In this document: piece after piece, positions 1 through 8,438 of the stretch
Position numbering within the stretch: the first letter of the stretch is position 1
Layout: each line of letters starts with the position of its first letter
Origin: PALSA-693 sp963702305
GTDB taxonomy: Bacteria > Actinomycetota > Acidimicrobiia > Acidimicrobiales > Palsa-688
Length of the DNA stretch: 64,000 nucleotides
Direction of reading: 5' to 3'
Assembly (NCBI GenBank): GCA_963702305.1
Contig: CAVPBX010000006.1
Location: forward strand, 310,001 to 374,000
Notes under the pieces: generated by a model
Databases searched by the model: none
What the model was told of the DNA's origin: nothing
What the model saw: only the letters and a program-made list of their open reading frames with translations
Translations under genes and position numbers: made by a program

Positions 1-1
1 C

Positions 2-332
2 CGCAACCTGCCCTACGGCGACCAGCGCCGCCTGGAAATCGCCCGGGCCCTGGCCACCCGGCCCCGGCTGCTGCTGCTCGACGAGCCGGCGGCGGGTATG
101 AACCCGGCGGAGAAGCTCAGCTTGGCCTCGCTGGTGCGCGCCATCAGGGACACCGGTGTCACCGTGCTGCTGATCGAACACGACATGGGTCTGGTCATGA
201 CCATCAGCGACCGCATCGCCGTCCTGGACTTTGGCCGGAAGATCGCCGAAGGTCTCCCCGCCGAGGTGCGCCAATCGCCCGACGTGATCGAGGCCTACCT
301 GGGGCGGCCGGCCGCCGCCGAAGGGGGTGCCG

Positions 333-343
<11 letters not shown>
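2..343 (+). CDS. livG: Branched-chain amino acid ABC transporter ATP-binding protein (LivG-like), 3' part
   Basis: Only the last 113 codons are in the window; the 5' part lies to the left. The visible part holds the ABC signature region (LPYGDQRRLEIARAL), the Walker B motif LLLLDEP, and the AAGMNP segment that is characteristic of LivG. The switch-region histidine is in LLIEHDMGLV. The protein would be one of two cytoplasmic ATPases powering uptake of branched-chain amino acids or related amides. It overlaps the start of livF by 11 nt, so the two are translationally coupled. The substrate is inferred from family only. Confidence 0.93.
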
Positions 344-1037
<694 letters not shown>

Positions 1038-1074
1038 CCGTTGCCACCTGGTGGCTCCGGACCCGGGGGACTGC

Positions 1075-2379
1075 CTAGGGCCGGGTGCCCGTGTTCACGA
1101 ACCCCGGGCCGCCGATCCAGTCGGTCCGCACCACCTGGCCGGTGTACGGGGCGTTGACCATGTGGTGGCCGCCGACGTACATGGCGACGTGGTAGATGCT
1201 CGACGGCTGGGCCGGGTTGTCCGCCCAGAACACCAGGTCGCCGGTGCGCAGCTGGGCCACCGCCACGTGGGTCCCGAATCCGTACTGGGTGGCCGCGACC
1301 CGGGGGATGTCCACCCCGGCGGCTTGCCAGGCCCGCATGACCAGACCCGAGCAGTCGAAGGTGGCAGGCCCGCTGCCACCCCACTGGTACGGCTTGCCGA
1401 GCTGCGCCATCGCCCACTCCATGGCGCCGTCGCCGGGGGTCAGGACCCGGTGCAGCACGGCGAACGTGGGGACGCCCCGGCCGGTCGCCGACCCGAAGGG
1501 GTACACATCACCGTCGTTGGCGATCTCCCAGTAACCGTTGCCGTCGCGAGCGGGTAGGAGCTGGGCCACCGGTTGGCCGAGGCCGGCTCGGGCGACGGAC
1601 CCGTACCCACGGGCGGCGCCGAAGCCGAAGACGGTCCCGTCCGTCGCCACCATCCAGTAGCCGTGACCCGTGGGGGAGGGCGTCATGCCGACCACCGGTT
1701 GGGTGAGGTGGAGGTTGCCGGTGGACCCGTAGAAGTGGGCGTCGCCGAAGGAGAAGACGCCGCCGTCGCCCGCGAAGAGCCAGTAGCCGTGGCCGTCGGG
1801 CGTCGACGCCATGCCGACGATCGGGCGATTGAGGCGCAGGTTGCCGGTGGACCCGTAGAAGTGGGCGTCGCCGAAGGAGAAGATCCCGCCGTCGCCGGCG
1901 AAGAGCCAGTAGCCGTGGCCGTCGGGCGTCGACGCCATCCCGCGAACCGGCTGGTTGAGGCGCAGGTTGCCGGTGGACCCGTAGAAGTGGGCGTCGCCGA
2001 AGGTGAAGATCCCGCCGTCGCCGGCGACCAACCAGTAGCCGCCTGCGTCCGGGGTCAAGGTGGTACCCACCACGTCGCGGTTGAGTCGGACGCCGGCCAT
2101 GGAGCCGAAGTTGGGAGCTCCGTCGAATGCCCACACCGCCCCGCTCGGGCTGGCCAGGTAGTAGGGGGAGCCGTAGACCGGGGCGGGGGTGGTCGCTGGG
2201 GTGCCGGCGGCGGCTACGGTCCTGGCGGCTGTCGCTGGCGTGGCCGCCGCCGGGGTGGTGGTCAGGCCCGAGCACGCCGCCATGGCCGCCAGGCTCGCCG
2301 TGCCGACCAGCGCGGTTACGGTGGCCAGTGGCTCGCGCCACCGCCGTGCACCCGCGTCGTCAGACCGCCTCCACCGCAT
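1075..2379 (-). CDS. Secreted lipoprotein with 42-residue repeats and C-terminal NlpC/P60 peptidase
   Basis: The protein has 434 residues if it starts at the ATG at 2379. That start puts a signal peptide with a lipobox-like LAAMAAC at residues 28-34; longer reading-frame starts add a non-signal-like stretch. Residues about 70-300 are at least five copies of a 42-residue unit (GYWLFAGDGGIFSFGDAHFY). The C-terminal 119 residues form an NlpC/P60 cysteine peptidase: Cys about 343 in FDCSGLV, His about 397 in YHVAMYVGG, and a polar third residue in VNAP. NlpC/P60 enzymes cleave peptidoglycan stem peptides, so this is probably a wall-anchored endopeptidase. The repeats probably form a propeller or wall-binding module (inference). 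A paralogue with the same repeats and a different enzyme lies at 44158-45789. Confidence 0.85.
   Translation of the reverse strand: MRWRRSDDAGARRWREPLATVTALVGTASLAAMAACSGLTTTPAAATPATAARTVAAAGTPATTPAPVYGSPYYLASPSGAVWAFDGAPNFGSMAGVRLNRDVVGTTLTPDAGGYWLVAGDGGIFTFGDAHFYGSTGNLRLNQPVRGMASTPDGHGYWLFAGDGGIFSFGDAHFYGSTGNLRLNRPIVGMASTPDGHGYWLFAGDGGVFSFGDAHFYGSTGNLHLTQPVVGMTPSPTGHGYWMVATDGTVFGFGAARGYGSVARAGLGQPVAQLLPARDGNGYWEIANDGDVYPFGSATGRGVPTFAVLHRVLTPGDGAMEWAMAQLGKPYQWGGSGPATFDCSGLVMRAWQAAGVDIPRVAATQYGFGTHVAVAQLRTGDLVFWADNPAQPSSIYHVAMYVGGHHMVNAPYTGQVVRTDWIGGPGFVNTGTRP
1525..2160 (-). repeat. Tandem 126-bp coding repeats in the NlpC/P60 gene
   Basis: The codons for the GYW motif recur at forward positions 1528, 1654, 1780, 1906 and 2032, exactly 126 bp apart, with a degenerate sixth unit near 2155. 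Units share a 42-residue pattern and differ by a few substitutions. The copies at 1780 and 1906 are nearly identical in DNA, which suggests recent duplication or gene conversion. Confidence 0.95.
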
Positions 2380-2611
2380 TGTTGTGGTGTTCGGCACGGC
2401 GCGCCGGCTGCTTGAGAACCGGGCTGGCGGGCCGGAGTCGGATCGAGGTGTGTCCGTGGTGGCGGAGGGCGCAGGGCGCGCCACGTTGCAACACGCGCCC
2501 CCGGCGAGGACCGACCAGTTGTGACGAAGGGGGCGGCGGGCCGCCACAACGTCACCCGAGGTCGGCCCAGGGCGTCACCGAGTGTTACAAAGTGGCGCGC
2601 CCGGGGCGTCC

Positions 2612-2740
2612 GCCTGCGAACCGTTTCGCGCCAGACGCCTGACCGCCAGGCCCGGGCGTGGCGCGAACCGGTTTCTACACGCCGCTTCGCGCCACACACC
2701 GGTTCGGCGAAATCGAGCCTGTCGCGAAACGGTTCTGAGC
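2612..2740. promoter_or_regulatory. Array of alternating TTCGCGCCA / AACCGGTT-type motifs between divergent genes
   Basis: The 458-bp gap between the NlpC/P60 gene (start 2379) and the ArsR fusion (start 2850) has no convincing gene. It holds three copies of the 9-mer TTCGCGCCA in alternating orientation (2625-2633, inverted at 2659-2667, 2686-2694). Next to them are cores of the type GAACCGTTTC (2618-2627), GAACCGGTTTC (2665-2675), CCGGTTCGGCGAAA (2699-2712) and GAAACGGTTC (2727-2736); the first and last are exact inverse copies. The arrangement resembles a multi-site operator or a set of alternative hairpins. Function is inferred. Confidence 0.5.
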
Positions 2741-2812
2741 CACCGGCGCCAACCAGGGCGGCCGGCTCCGCTGGCCCCCAGCCCTGCCGGCGCACAGCCC
2801 CGCCGGCCGCTC

Positions 2813-2842
2813 TTGACATGTGACCATATAGTCACCTATGCT
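2813..2842 (+). promoter_or_regulatory. Promoter with internal palindromic operator for the ArsR-type gene
   Basis: A consensus -35 TTGACA (2813-2818) is followed after 18 nt by TATGCT (2837-2842). Between them lies TGACCATATAGTCA (2821-2834), a near-perfect palindrome with TGAC/GTCA arms. That is a natural place for an ArsR-family dimer to repress its own promoter. Transcription would begin near 2849-2850, right at a GTG codon, so the message is probably leaderless. Confidence 0.65.
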
Positions 2843-2849
2843 CGGAGGG

Positions 2850-3617
2850 GTGGACGCAGTGTTCAAGGCCCTCGCCGATCCGACCCGGCGCAGCTTGCTG
2901 GACGAGCTGTTCCGCCACGACGGGCAGACGTTGCACGCCCTGGAGGAGCGCTTCTCGATGTCCCGCTTCGGGGTCATGAAGCACCTGAAGCAACTCGAGG
3001 AGGCGGGTCTAGTGGTCACCAAGCGGCACGGTCGCGAGAAGCTGCACTTCTTGAACCCGGTCCCGATCCGGCTCGTCCACGACCGGTGGGTGAGCAAGTA
3101 CGCCGAGCCCTGGACCGCTGCCCTCAGCGGCCTCAAACAACGACTGGAGACTCCCATGGAGAAGGTTTTCGAGATCTATATCCGCACCACCCCCGAGCGC
3201 CTGTGGGAGGCGATCACGGACGGCGACATCCGGAGCAAGTACACCTTCGGGGCCCGGGTGGACTCGGACTGGACGCCCGGCTCGCGCTACGAGATGGGCC
3301 ACCCCTCCGCCCCCAGCCTGTTGGGTGAGGGGACGAACCTCGAAGTCGATCCGCCGCGCCGGCTGGTGCAGAGCATGGTGGCGTTGTGGAGCGACGACGT
3401 AAAGGCGGAAGGCACCTCGCGGGTGACGTGGGAGATCGAGCCGCTCGGTGATTCCTGCCGGCTCACCGTCACCCATGACCAGATGCGGGAGGGCGCCAAC
3501 CCGGAGATCTACGGGGGCTGGCCCATGATCCTCTCCGGCCTCAAGACGTGGCTGGAAACCGGGCAACTGCTCACCACTCCCGGGTCGCTCATGTATGCGG
3601 ACAACACGCCGGCCTGA
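2850..3617 (+). CDS. ArsR-family HTH regulator fused to SRPBCC (AHSA1-like) domain
   Basis: About 255 residues. Residues 1-95 are a winged-helix ArsR domain (FKALADPTRRSLLDELF and the recognition-helix region MSRFGVMKHLKQLEEAGLV). From about residue 100 there is an SRPBCC/AHSA1 ligand-binding fold (EIYIRTTPERLWEAITDGD, ending in a long helix). ArsR-SRPBCC fusions are known in actinobacteria and probably sense a hydrophobic ligand. An ATG at 2838 is also in frame but sits inside the -10 element. The GTG at 2850 gives the typical ArsR N-terminus MDAVFKALADPTRR and matches a leaderless transcript. No metal-binding cysteine motif is seen, so metal sensing is unlikely. Autoregulation is inferred from the palindrome in the promoter. 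Confidence 0.85.
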   Translation: MDAVFKALADPTRRSLLDELFRHDGQTLHALEERFSMSRFGVMKHLKQLEEAGLVVTKRHGREKLHFLNPVPIRLVHDRWVSKYAEPWTAALSGLKQRLETPMEKVFEIYIRTTPERLWEAITDGDIRSKYTFGARVDSDWTPGSRYEMGHPSAPSLLGEGTNLEVDPPRRLVQSMVALWSDDVKAEGTSRVTWEIEPLGDSCRLTVTHDQMREGANPEIYGGWPMILSGLKTWLETGQLLTTPGSLMYADNTPA

Positions 3618-3664
3618 GCCCTCGTCTGAGCCCCCCCGAGGTCCGCCGGCCCTCCGGCCCGCCG

Positions 3665-4258
3665 TCAGGTCAGGCGCACCAGGGCATTGACAACCGCGGC
3701 GGCAACCGGGCTGCCGCCGCGGCGTCCGGTGTTGGTGATGGCGATGGGCCGCAAGGGTGATGCCCACAGCGCGGCCTTGGCGTCCGCCGCCCCGACGTAG
3801 CCGACGGGCACCCCGATCACCGCCGCCGGCCGCACCCGGCCGGCGGCAACCAGCGCGAGGAGCCGGTCGAGGGCGGTCGGCGCATTGCCGATCACCCACA
3901 CCGCGCCTTCGGGGTGGGCGGCGGCCGCCACCTCCACCGCGGCGGCGGCCCGGGTGCCTCCCGGAGGGGCCGTCGGCACCTGATCCAGGAAGCAGCGGGC
4001 GGTGGCGACGCTGGGAATCCCGGCCACCACCATCTGGGCGTCGCACATAACCGCCGCCCCGGCCCGCAGGGCGGCCACGGCCGCCTCGACCGCGCCATCA
4101 CCGACGCGTGCCGTCTGGGCAAAGGACTCGTCCGCGGTGGCGTGGATCATGCGGGCCACCACGTCGCGGGGGCCTGGCGGCCAGGCGGACAGATCGACCT
4201 CCTCGGCCATGATCCGGTAGGACTCCGCCTCGATGGGGTGGACCGGCCGGTCGGTCAC
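3665..4258 (-). CDS. cobH: Precorrin-8X / cobalt-precorrin-8 methylmutase
   Basis: 197 residues. The enzyme (CobH/CbiC) moves the C-11 methyl group to C-12 to make (hydrogeno)cobyrinate. The family's catalytic histidine is in RMIHATADESFA, and IGVPVGYVGAADAK and the NTGRRGGSPVAA tail are conserved family segments. The GTG at 4258 is chosen because it overlaps the TGA of the upstream ferredoxin as GTGA, the junction type used throughout this operon. It is the last gene of the minus-strand cobalamin operon. Confidence 0.92.
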   Translation of the reverse strand: MTDRPVHPIEAESYRIMAEEVDLSAWPPGPRDVVARMIHATADESFAQTARVGDGAVEAAVAALRAGAAVMCDAQMVVAGIPSVATARCFLDQVPTAPPGGTRAAAAVEVAAAAHPEGAVWVIGNAPTALDRLLALVAAGRVRPAAVIGVPVGYVGAADAKAALWASPLRPIAITNTGRRGGSPVAAAVVNALVRLT

Positions 4259-4440
4259 CGGCCCGGGGGGTCGAGGAGCCTGATGGCGTCCACCGGGCAG
4301 ATTTCGATGCAGGCCAGGCAATCGATGCACCGGGCGTCACGGACCGCGGGCCGGCCCGGCGCCGGAATCAGGGCCTGGGTGGGGCAGGTGATGAGGCAGG
4401 CGCCGCACGCGGTGCAGGCGGCGGTCACGCGTACCGTCAT
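4255..4440 (-). CDS. 2[4Fe-4S] ferredoxin in the cobalamin operon
   Basis: 61-residue ferredoxin with two complete clusters: Cys 9, 12, 15, 19 followed by Pro and Cys 38, 41, 44, 48 followed by Pro. It is coupled on both sides by 4-nt overlaps (ATGA with cbiG-cobJ, GTGA with cobH). The placement suggests it supplies electrons to a step of corrin ring synthesis, for example the precorrin-6 reduction (no CobK/CbiJ is present here) or the later cobalt reduction. That assignment is inference; the ferredoxin identity is clear from the motifs. Confidence 0.93.
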   Translation of the reverse strand: MTVRVTAACTACGACLITCPTQALIPAPGRPAVRDARCIDCLACIEICPVDAIRLLDPPGR

Positions 4441-6131
4441 GGTGCCGACCGGTAGCCGCGGGGCGTCACCATGCGCTCGCCGATCCAGCGGGTGGCGGTG
4501 GCACCCACCACCACCAACGACAGCATGCCCACGTCGGCCGGGTCCAAGTCGGCGAGGGTGGTCCGGACCACCCGCTGGTCCGGACGGCCGATGTCGGTGA
4601 GCACCGCCGCGGGAGTCGCCGCCGGCCGGTGGGCGGCGAGGATGCCCAACGCGGCCACCAGCTGGGTGGTCCGCCGGGCCGAGCGGGGGTTGTAGAGCGA
4701 GACGACGAAGTCGCCGGCCGCGGCCGCCGCCAGGCGGCGTTCGATCACCTCCCACGGGGTGAGTAGGTCGGACAACGACACGGCCGCGTGGTCGTGACCG
4801 AGTGGCGCCCCCAGGACGGCCGCGCCTCCGAGGGAAGCGGTGACGCCCGGGACGATCGTGATCGGAGGGTCGCCGGCCTCGGGGGCCAACTCGCAGACCA
4901 GCGAGGCCATGGCATAGACCCCCGCGTCGCCCGAGCAGACCAGGGCCACTTTCTCACCCCCCGCGGCGCCAGCCAGTGCGGCCCGACACCGGTCCGTCTC
5001 GGCGCCGATGGGGGAGCGCACCACCGTCTGCCCGGGGCGGAGCAGATCGCCGGCGAGGTCGACATAGGGTCCGTAACCGATGACAGTCCCGGCGTGACGA
5101 ATGGCCGCGGCGGCGGCCGGGGTGCGCCAGGCCGGGTCTCCCGGGCCCAGACCGACGACGGCGAGATGGCCGGCGGGCCGCGCTCGGCGGGCCACGGCGA
5201 CGGTGGAGTCGCCCGTCGCGCTCACCTGCTTGCCGGCCAGGAGCGCGGCTCCCGGACCGGCGGCGAGGAGGGCCGATGCTTCCGCGACCGACGGGGTGCC
5301 CACCGCGGCCGCCACTACCTGGCTCGGATTCGGGACGGCCACTTCAGCCAGCACCGGGGCGGCAAACGTGCGCAGCGGGACGGACAGCCGCCGCACCAGG
5401 TCGACGATCGCCGGCTCTCCCGCCTTCCGGTCCACAGTGGCCACCGCGGCCACCGCCGACCGGTCGATTGCGGTGTCGGCCAGCGCGTTCGTCGCCAACC
5501 GCCACAGGCCCTCGGTGTCCGCGCCGGTGCTGGCGCCCACGCCGAGGACGATCGCGGCCGGCCGGAGCAGGACCTCCTCCGGCGCGGCCGGGCGGGCCTG
5601 GGCCGACACCACGACGACCCCGCCATCACCGCCGGCCGGCAGGTCGGCCAAGCCCGCCGGCAGGGGCCAGGCCGAAAACTCCTCGTCGACGCGAACCGAC
5701 GGTGGGGCGCCGTCGAGCCACCGCCGGGTGACGCCGGCGACATCGCCGTCCGCCCGGAAGCCCGGTAGGTCGTCCAACCCGGGTAGGCCGGCACCGTCGG
5801 TGGCCGTGGTGATCACCGGCTCCGCTCCGAGCAACGCCGCCACCTCGCGAGCCAACACGTTGGCCCCGCCCGTATGCCCGCCGGCGAGCGCCACCGCAAA
5901 GCGACCGCGGTCGTCGACGCACACGATGGCGGGATCCCGGCGCTTGTCGTCGAGCAGCGGTGCCACCACCCGGACGGCTATGCCGACCGCGCCCACCAGC
6001 ACTAGGCCGTCGACCGAGGACCACGCCGACCGAACGGCGGGCGCCAATGGGCCGGATTGGTGCTCATAGGGCAGTCGGCGGGCAACCTCGCCGCCGGCCG
6101 CCGTGACCGAGCAACACACCACCCGTTTCAC
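4437..6131 (-). CDS. CbiG-CobJ fusion: cobalt-precorrin-5A hydrolase / precorrin-3B C17-methyltransferase
   Basis: 564 residues, two enzymes in one chain. Residues 1-310 are CbiG (core GGHTGGAN at 84-91; C-terminal CobE-like part with VLGVGASTGADTEGL near 195), which opens the delta-lactone of cobalt-precorrin-5A. From about residue 321 there is a CobJ/CbiH SAM-dependent methyltransferase (VVGLGPGDPAWRTP, GDAGVYAMA, VVSLYNPRSARR) that methylates C-17 with ring contraction. The GTG at 6131 has GGAGG just upstream and overlaps the cobL stop as GTGA. CbiG is specific to the early-cobalt pathway. The reverse order (CobJ-CbiG) and separate genes also occur in bacteria. Confidence 0.93.
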   Translation of the reverse strand: MKRVVCCSVTAAGGEVARRLPYEHQSGPLAPAVRSAWSSVDGLVLVGAVGIAVRVVAPLLDDKRRDPAIVCVDDRGRFAVALAGGHTGGANVLAREVAALLGAEPVITTATDGAGLPGLDDLPGFRADGDVAGVTRRWLDGAPPSVRVDEEFSAWPLPAGLADLPAGGDGGVVVVSAQARPAAPEEVLLRPAAIVLGVGASTGADTEGLWRLATNALADTAIDRSAVAAVATVDRKAGEPAIVDLVRRLSVPLRTFAAPVLAEVAVPNPSQVVAAAVGTPSVAEASALLAAGPGAALLAGKQVSATGDSTVAVARRARPAGHLAVVGLGPGDPAWRTPAAAAAIRHAGTVIGYGPYVDLAGDLLRPGQTVVRSPIGAETDRCRAALAGAAGGEKVALVCSGDAGVYAMASLVCELAPEAGDPPITIVPGVTASLGGAAVLGAPLGHDHAAVSLSDLLTPWEVIERRLAAAAAGDFVVSLYNPRSARRTTQLVAALGILAAHRPAATPAAVLTDIGRPDQRVVRTTLADLDPADVGMLSLVVVGATATRWIGERMVTPRGYRSAP

Positions 6132-7333
6132 TCCTCCGGCCCCCAGCACACGAACACCGGGTTGTCGGCCGCCAGCCGCAGCGTCCCCTCGGGCCCGATC
6201 GGGACGCCGCGGCTGACGGCCACTTGCACCAGGTGGCCGAGGCGCGTCCCCGCTGCGGCGGCCCGGTCCACGGCCGCGAAGGTGGCGACGACCGTGCCAC
6301 CTGGTCGTAGGCGGTCCAGGGCCGCGTCGACCGCCGCCAGGCCGCCGCCGCCCACGAAGACCCGATCCGGATCGGGCAGCTCGCGGAGGACTTCCGGGGC
6401 CTCGCCCGCTACCACCTCCGCGGCGGTGGCTGCCAGATTGGCCTGCAACCGCGCCACGTCGTCGGGGCGGCGTTCCACCGCGAACACCCGCAGGCCCGGG
6501 GCCAGCTGGGCGCACTCGGCGGCGACCGAACCCGAACCGGCGCCGATGTCCCACAGCACCCCGGCCGCAGGCAGCCGCAACTTTCCCAAGGCCACGGCCC
6601 GCACCTCCGCCTTGGTGATCATCCCGTCCCGGTGCGGGTAGGAATCGTCCGGTCGGCCCCAGGCCCAGCCCGGTTGGTCGGTGCCAGGCCAGCCGGACCC
6701 GGGACTCACGCACAGCACCACCGACAGGGGGTCGAAGGTGCCGGCCGCCAATCCAGCTACGTCGCCGGTCCACACCGACTCGTCGGGGTCGCCGAGCCGG
6801 CTCGCCACCACCACGTCGCGGCACCGCGCCGGCCTCGGGCGAGCAGCTGCTGCCCCACGTGCTCCGGCGGGATGCTCCGGTGAGGTCAGCACCGCCACCT
6901 TGGGGTGGGCCAGGATGGCCTCGACGGCCGGATCGAGCGGGCGGCCGTGCGCCGACACCACCGCGGCGTCGTCCCAGGCCATCCCGGCCCGGGCGAATGC
7001 CAGCGCCACCGCCGACGGCGCGGGGAAGACCCTCAGCCCGCCCGAGCCGAGTCGCCCCCGGGCCAGCCGGAGCAAGCCGAAGAATCCGGGGTCGCCGGAT
7101 ACCACCAGGGCCACCTTTTCACCGGCATCCCGGTCCGTCGCGGCCCGGTCGAGGACCGCGGCGAGGGAGCCGGCGAGCGTCACCCGCCGGCCGGGCAGGT
7201 CGGGCGGCAAAGCGATCAGGTGCCGGGGGGCGCCGATCAGGACCGTCGCGGCGCGCAGCGCCTGGCCGGCGGCGACGCCGAACCACTCGCCGCCGTGCAC
7301 CCCCACCAGCGCCACCGGGGCGCCCTCAGCCAC
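6128..7333 (-). CDS. cobL: Precorrin-6Y C5,15-methyltransferase (decarboxylating), CbiE-CbiT fusion
   Basis: 401 residues. The N-terminal half is a CbiE-type tetrapyrrole methylase (VSGDPGFFGLLRLAR). From about residue 235 there is a CbiT-type Rossmann methyltransferase with SAM motif DIGAGSGSVAAE. Together they methylate C-5 and C-15 and remove the C-12 acetate carboxylate. Start GTG 7333 overlaps cbiD by 8 nt. A stretch of about 15 residues near forward 6815-6880 reads as low-complexity Ala/Arg/Pro, while the next frame gives a plausible family sequence (EHVGQQLLARG). This points to two compensating indels rather than a real insertion. Confidence 0.9.
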   Translation of the reverse strand: MAEGAPVALVGVHGGEWFGVAAGQALRAATVLIGAPRHLIALPPDLPGRRVTLAGSLAAVLDRAATDRDAGEKVALVVSGDPGFFGLLRLARGRLGSGGLRVFPAPSAVALAFARAGMAWDDAAVVSAHGRPLDPAVEAILAHPKVAVLTSPEHPAGARGAAAARPRPARCRDVVVASRLGDPDESVWTGDVAGLAAGTFDPLSVVLCVSPGSGWPGTDQPGWAWGRPDDSYPHRDGMITKAEVRAVALGKLRLPAAGVLWDIGAGSGSVAAECAQLAPGLRVFAVERRPDDVARLQANLAATAAEVVAGEAPEVLRELPDPDRVFVGGGGLAAVDAALDRLRPGGTVVATFAAVDRAAAAGTRLGHLVQVAVSRGVPIGPEGTLRLAADNPVFVCWGPEE

Positions 7334-8438
7334 GGGCGATCACCTGCTCGCCGTCGAAGTCCACCATGACCACGTCGACGGCGAGCTTCCCGTCGACGAA
7401 GGCCGCACCCGCCGCCGCGGCCCGCCGGCACAGCTCGGTGAGGGGTTCGGGGCGACCGGCCGCGAGGCAGATCTCGGTGAAATGGCGGGCGGTGGCGGTC
7501 GCGGTGGCGGCTTCGATGACCTCGGGCCCGGCGCCCGTGGCCCGGGCCACGTCGGCGAGCAGCTCGCCGTCAACCCGTGAACGCCGGTAGTGGGTCATCA
7601 TCGTTCCCGCGGCCAGCTTGGTGATCTTGCCGGCCATCCCCACGAAGGTCACCCGGGTCAGGCCGGCCGCGGCCGCCCGCCGCAGAGCGATACCGGTGAA
7701 GTCGCCGACCTCGACGAAGCAGACCGGCGGCAGTGCGGCGAACAACCGCTGGGCGGCCGCGTCGGTGCGCCCCCCGGTCGACAGCACCACGTGGTCCCGC
7801 CCCTGGGCCGCGGCCACCTCGACCTGCTGGACGACGCTGGCCCGCCACGACGCGGTCGAGAACGGCCGCACGATCCCGGTGGTGCCCAGGATGGAGATGC
7901 CGCCCACGATTCCCAGCCGGGCGTTAGACGTCTTGGCCGCCATGGCCTGTCCGCCGGGGACGGATACGGTCAGGGCTACCGGGCGGTCGGTGATCTCGGC
8001 CACCGCGGCGCGGATCATCCGGGCCGGGACGGGATTGATGGCCGGAGCGCCGATCGGCAGACCCAAGCCGGGCAGGGTGATGGTGCCGACCCCGCGACCG
8101 GCGTGCAGCTGCACCGTTCCGGCCGGGTGTCGGCCGGAGAGCCAGCTCGCGGTGACGGTCAGGTGGGCCTTGTCGGTGACGTCGGGGTCGTCGCCGGCGT
8201 CTTTGATCACGGCCGCCCGCCCGGGGTGGGCCGGATCGACGTCGGCCACCGCAAAACGCACCCGTTGGCCGCGCGGCAACCGTACCTCCACCTCATCCGG
8301 CGGGGTGCCGGACAGCAGTCCCATGACCGCGGCCTTGGCGGCGGCCGAGGCGCACGTGCCGGTGGTCCAACCAGTGCGCAAACCCTGGGCTCGGGCCACC
8401 TCGGGGGCGAGGGGCGGCTCGTGGGGCCCGGCGTTCAC
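7326..8438 (-). CDS. cbiD: Cobalt-precorrin-5B C1-methyltransferase
   Basis: 370 residues, normal CbiD length. The N-terminus has the hallmark LRTGWTTGTCASAAAKAA; GDDPDVTDKA, TGIVRPFS and the GMAGKITKLAAG loop are further family blocks. CbiD methylates C-1 of cobalt-precorrin-5B and is a marker of the anaerobic, early-cobalt route. The GTG at 8438 forms a GTGA overlap with the cobM stop. It sits between cobM and cobL, matching pathway order. Confidence 0.95.
   Translation of the reverse strand: MNAGPHEPPLAPEVARAQGLRTGWTTGTCASAAAKAAVMGLLSGTPPDEVEVRLPRGQRVRFAVADVDPAHPGRAAVIKDAGDDPDVTDKAHLTVTASWLSGRHPAGTVQLHAGRGVGTITLPGLGLPIGAPAINPVPARMIRAAVAEITDRPVALTVSVPGGQAMAAKTSNARLGIVGGISILGTTGIVRPFSTASWRASVVQQVEVAAAQGRDHVVLSTGGRTDAAAQRLFAALPPVCFVEVGDFTGIALRRAAAAGLTRVTFVGMAGKITKLAAGTMMTHYRRSRVDGELLADVARATGAGPEVIEAATATATARHFTEICLAAGRPEPLTELCRRAAAAGAAFVDGKLAVDVVMVDFDGEQVIARG

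Noticed and set aside
5101..6069. Long plus-strand open frames opposite cbiG-cobJ, cobL and other minus-strand genes
   Set aside because: Composition is Arg/Ala/Pro-rich and low-complexity without motifs; they are mirror frames of high-GC genes.
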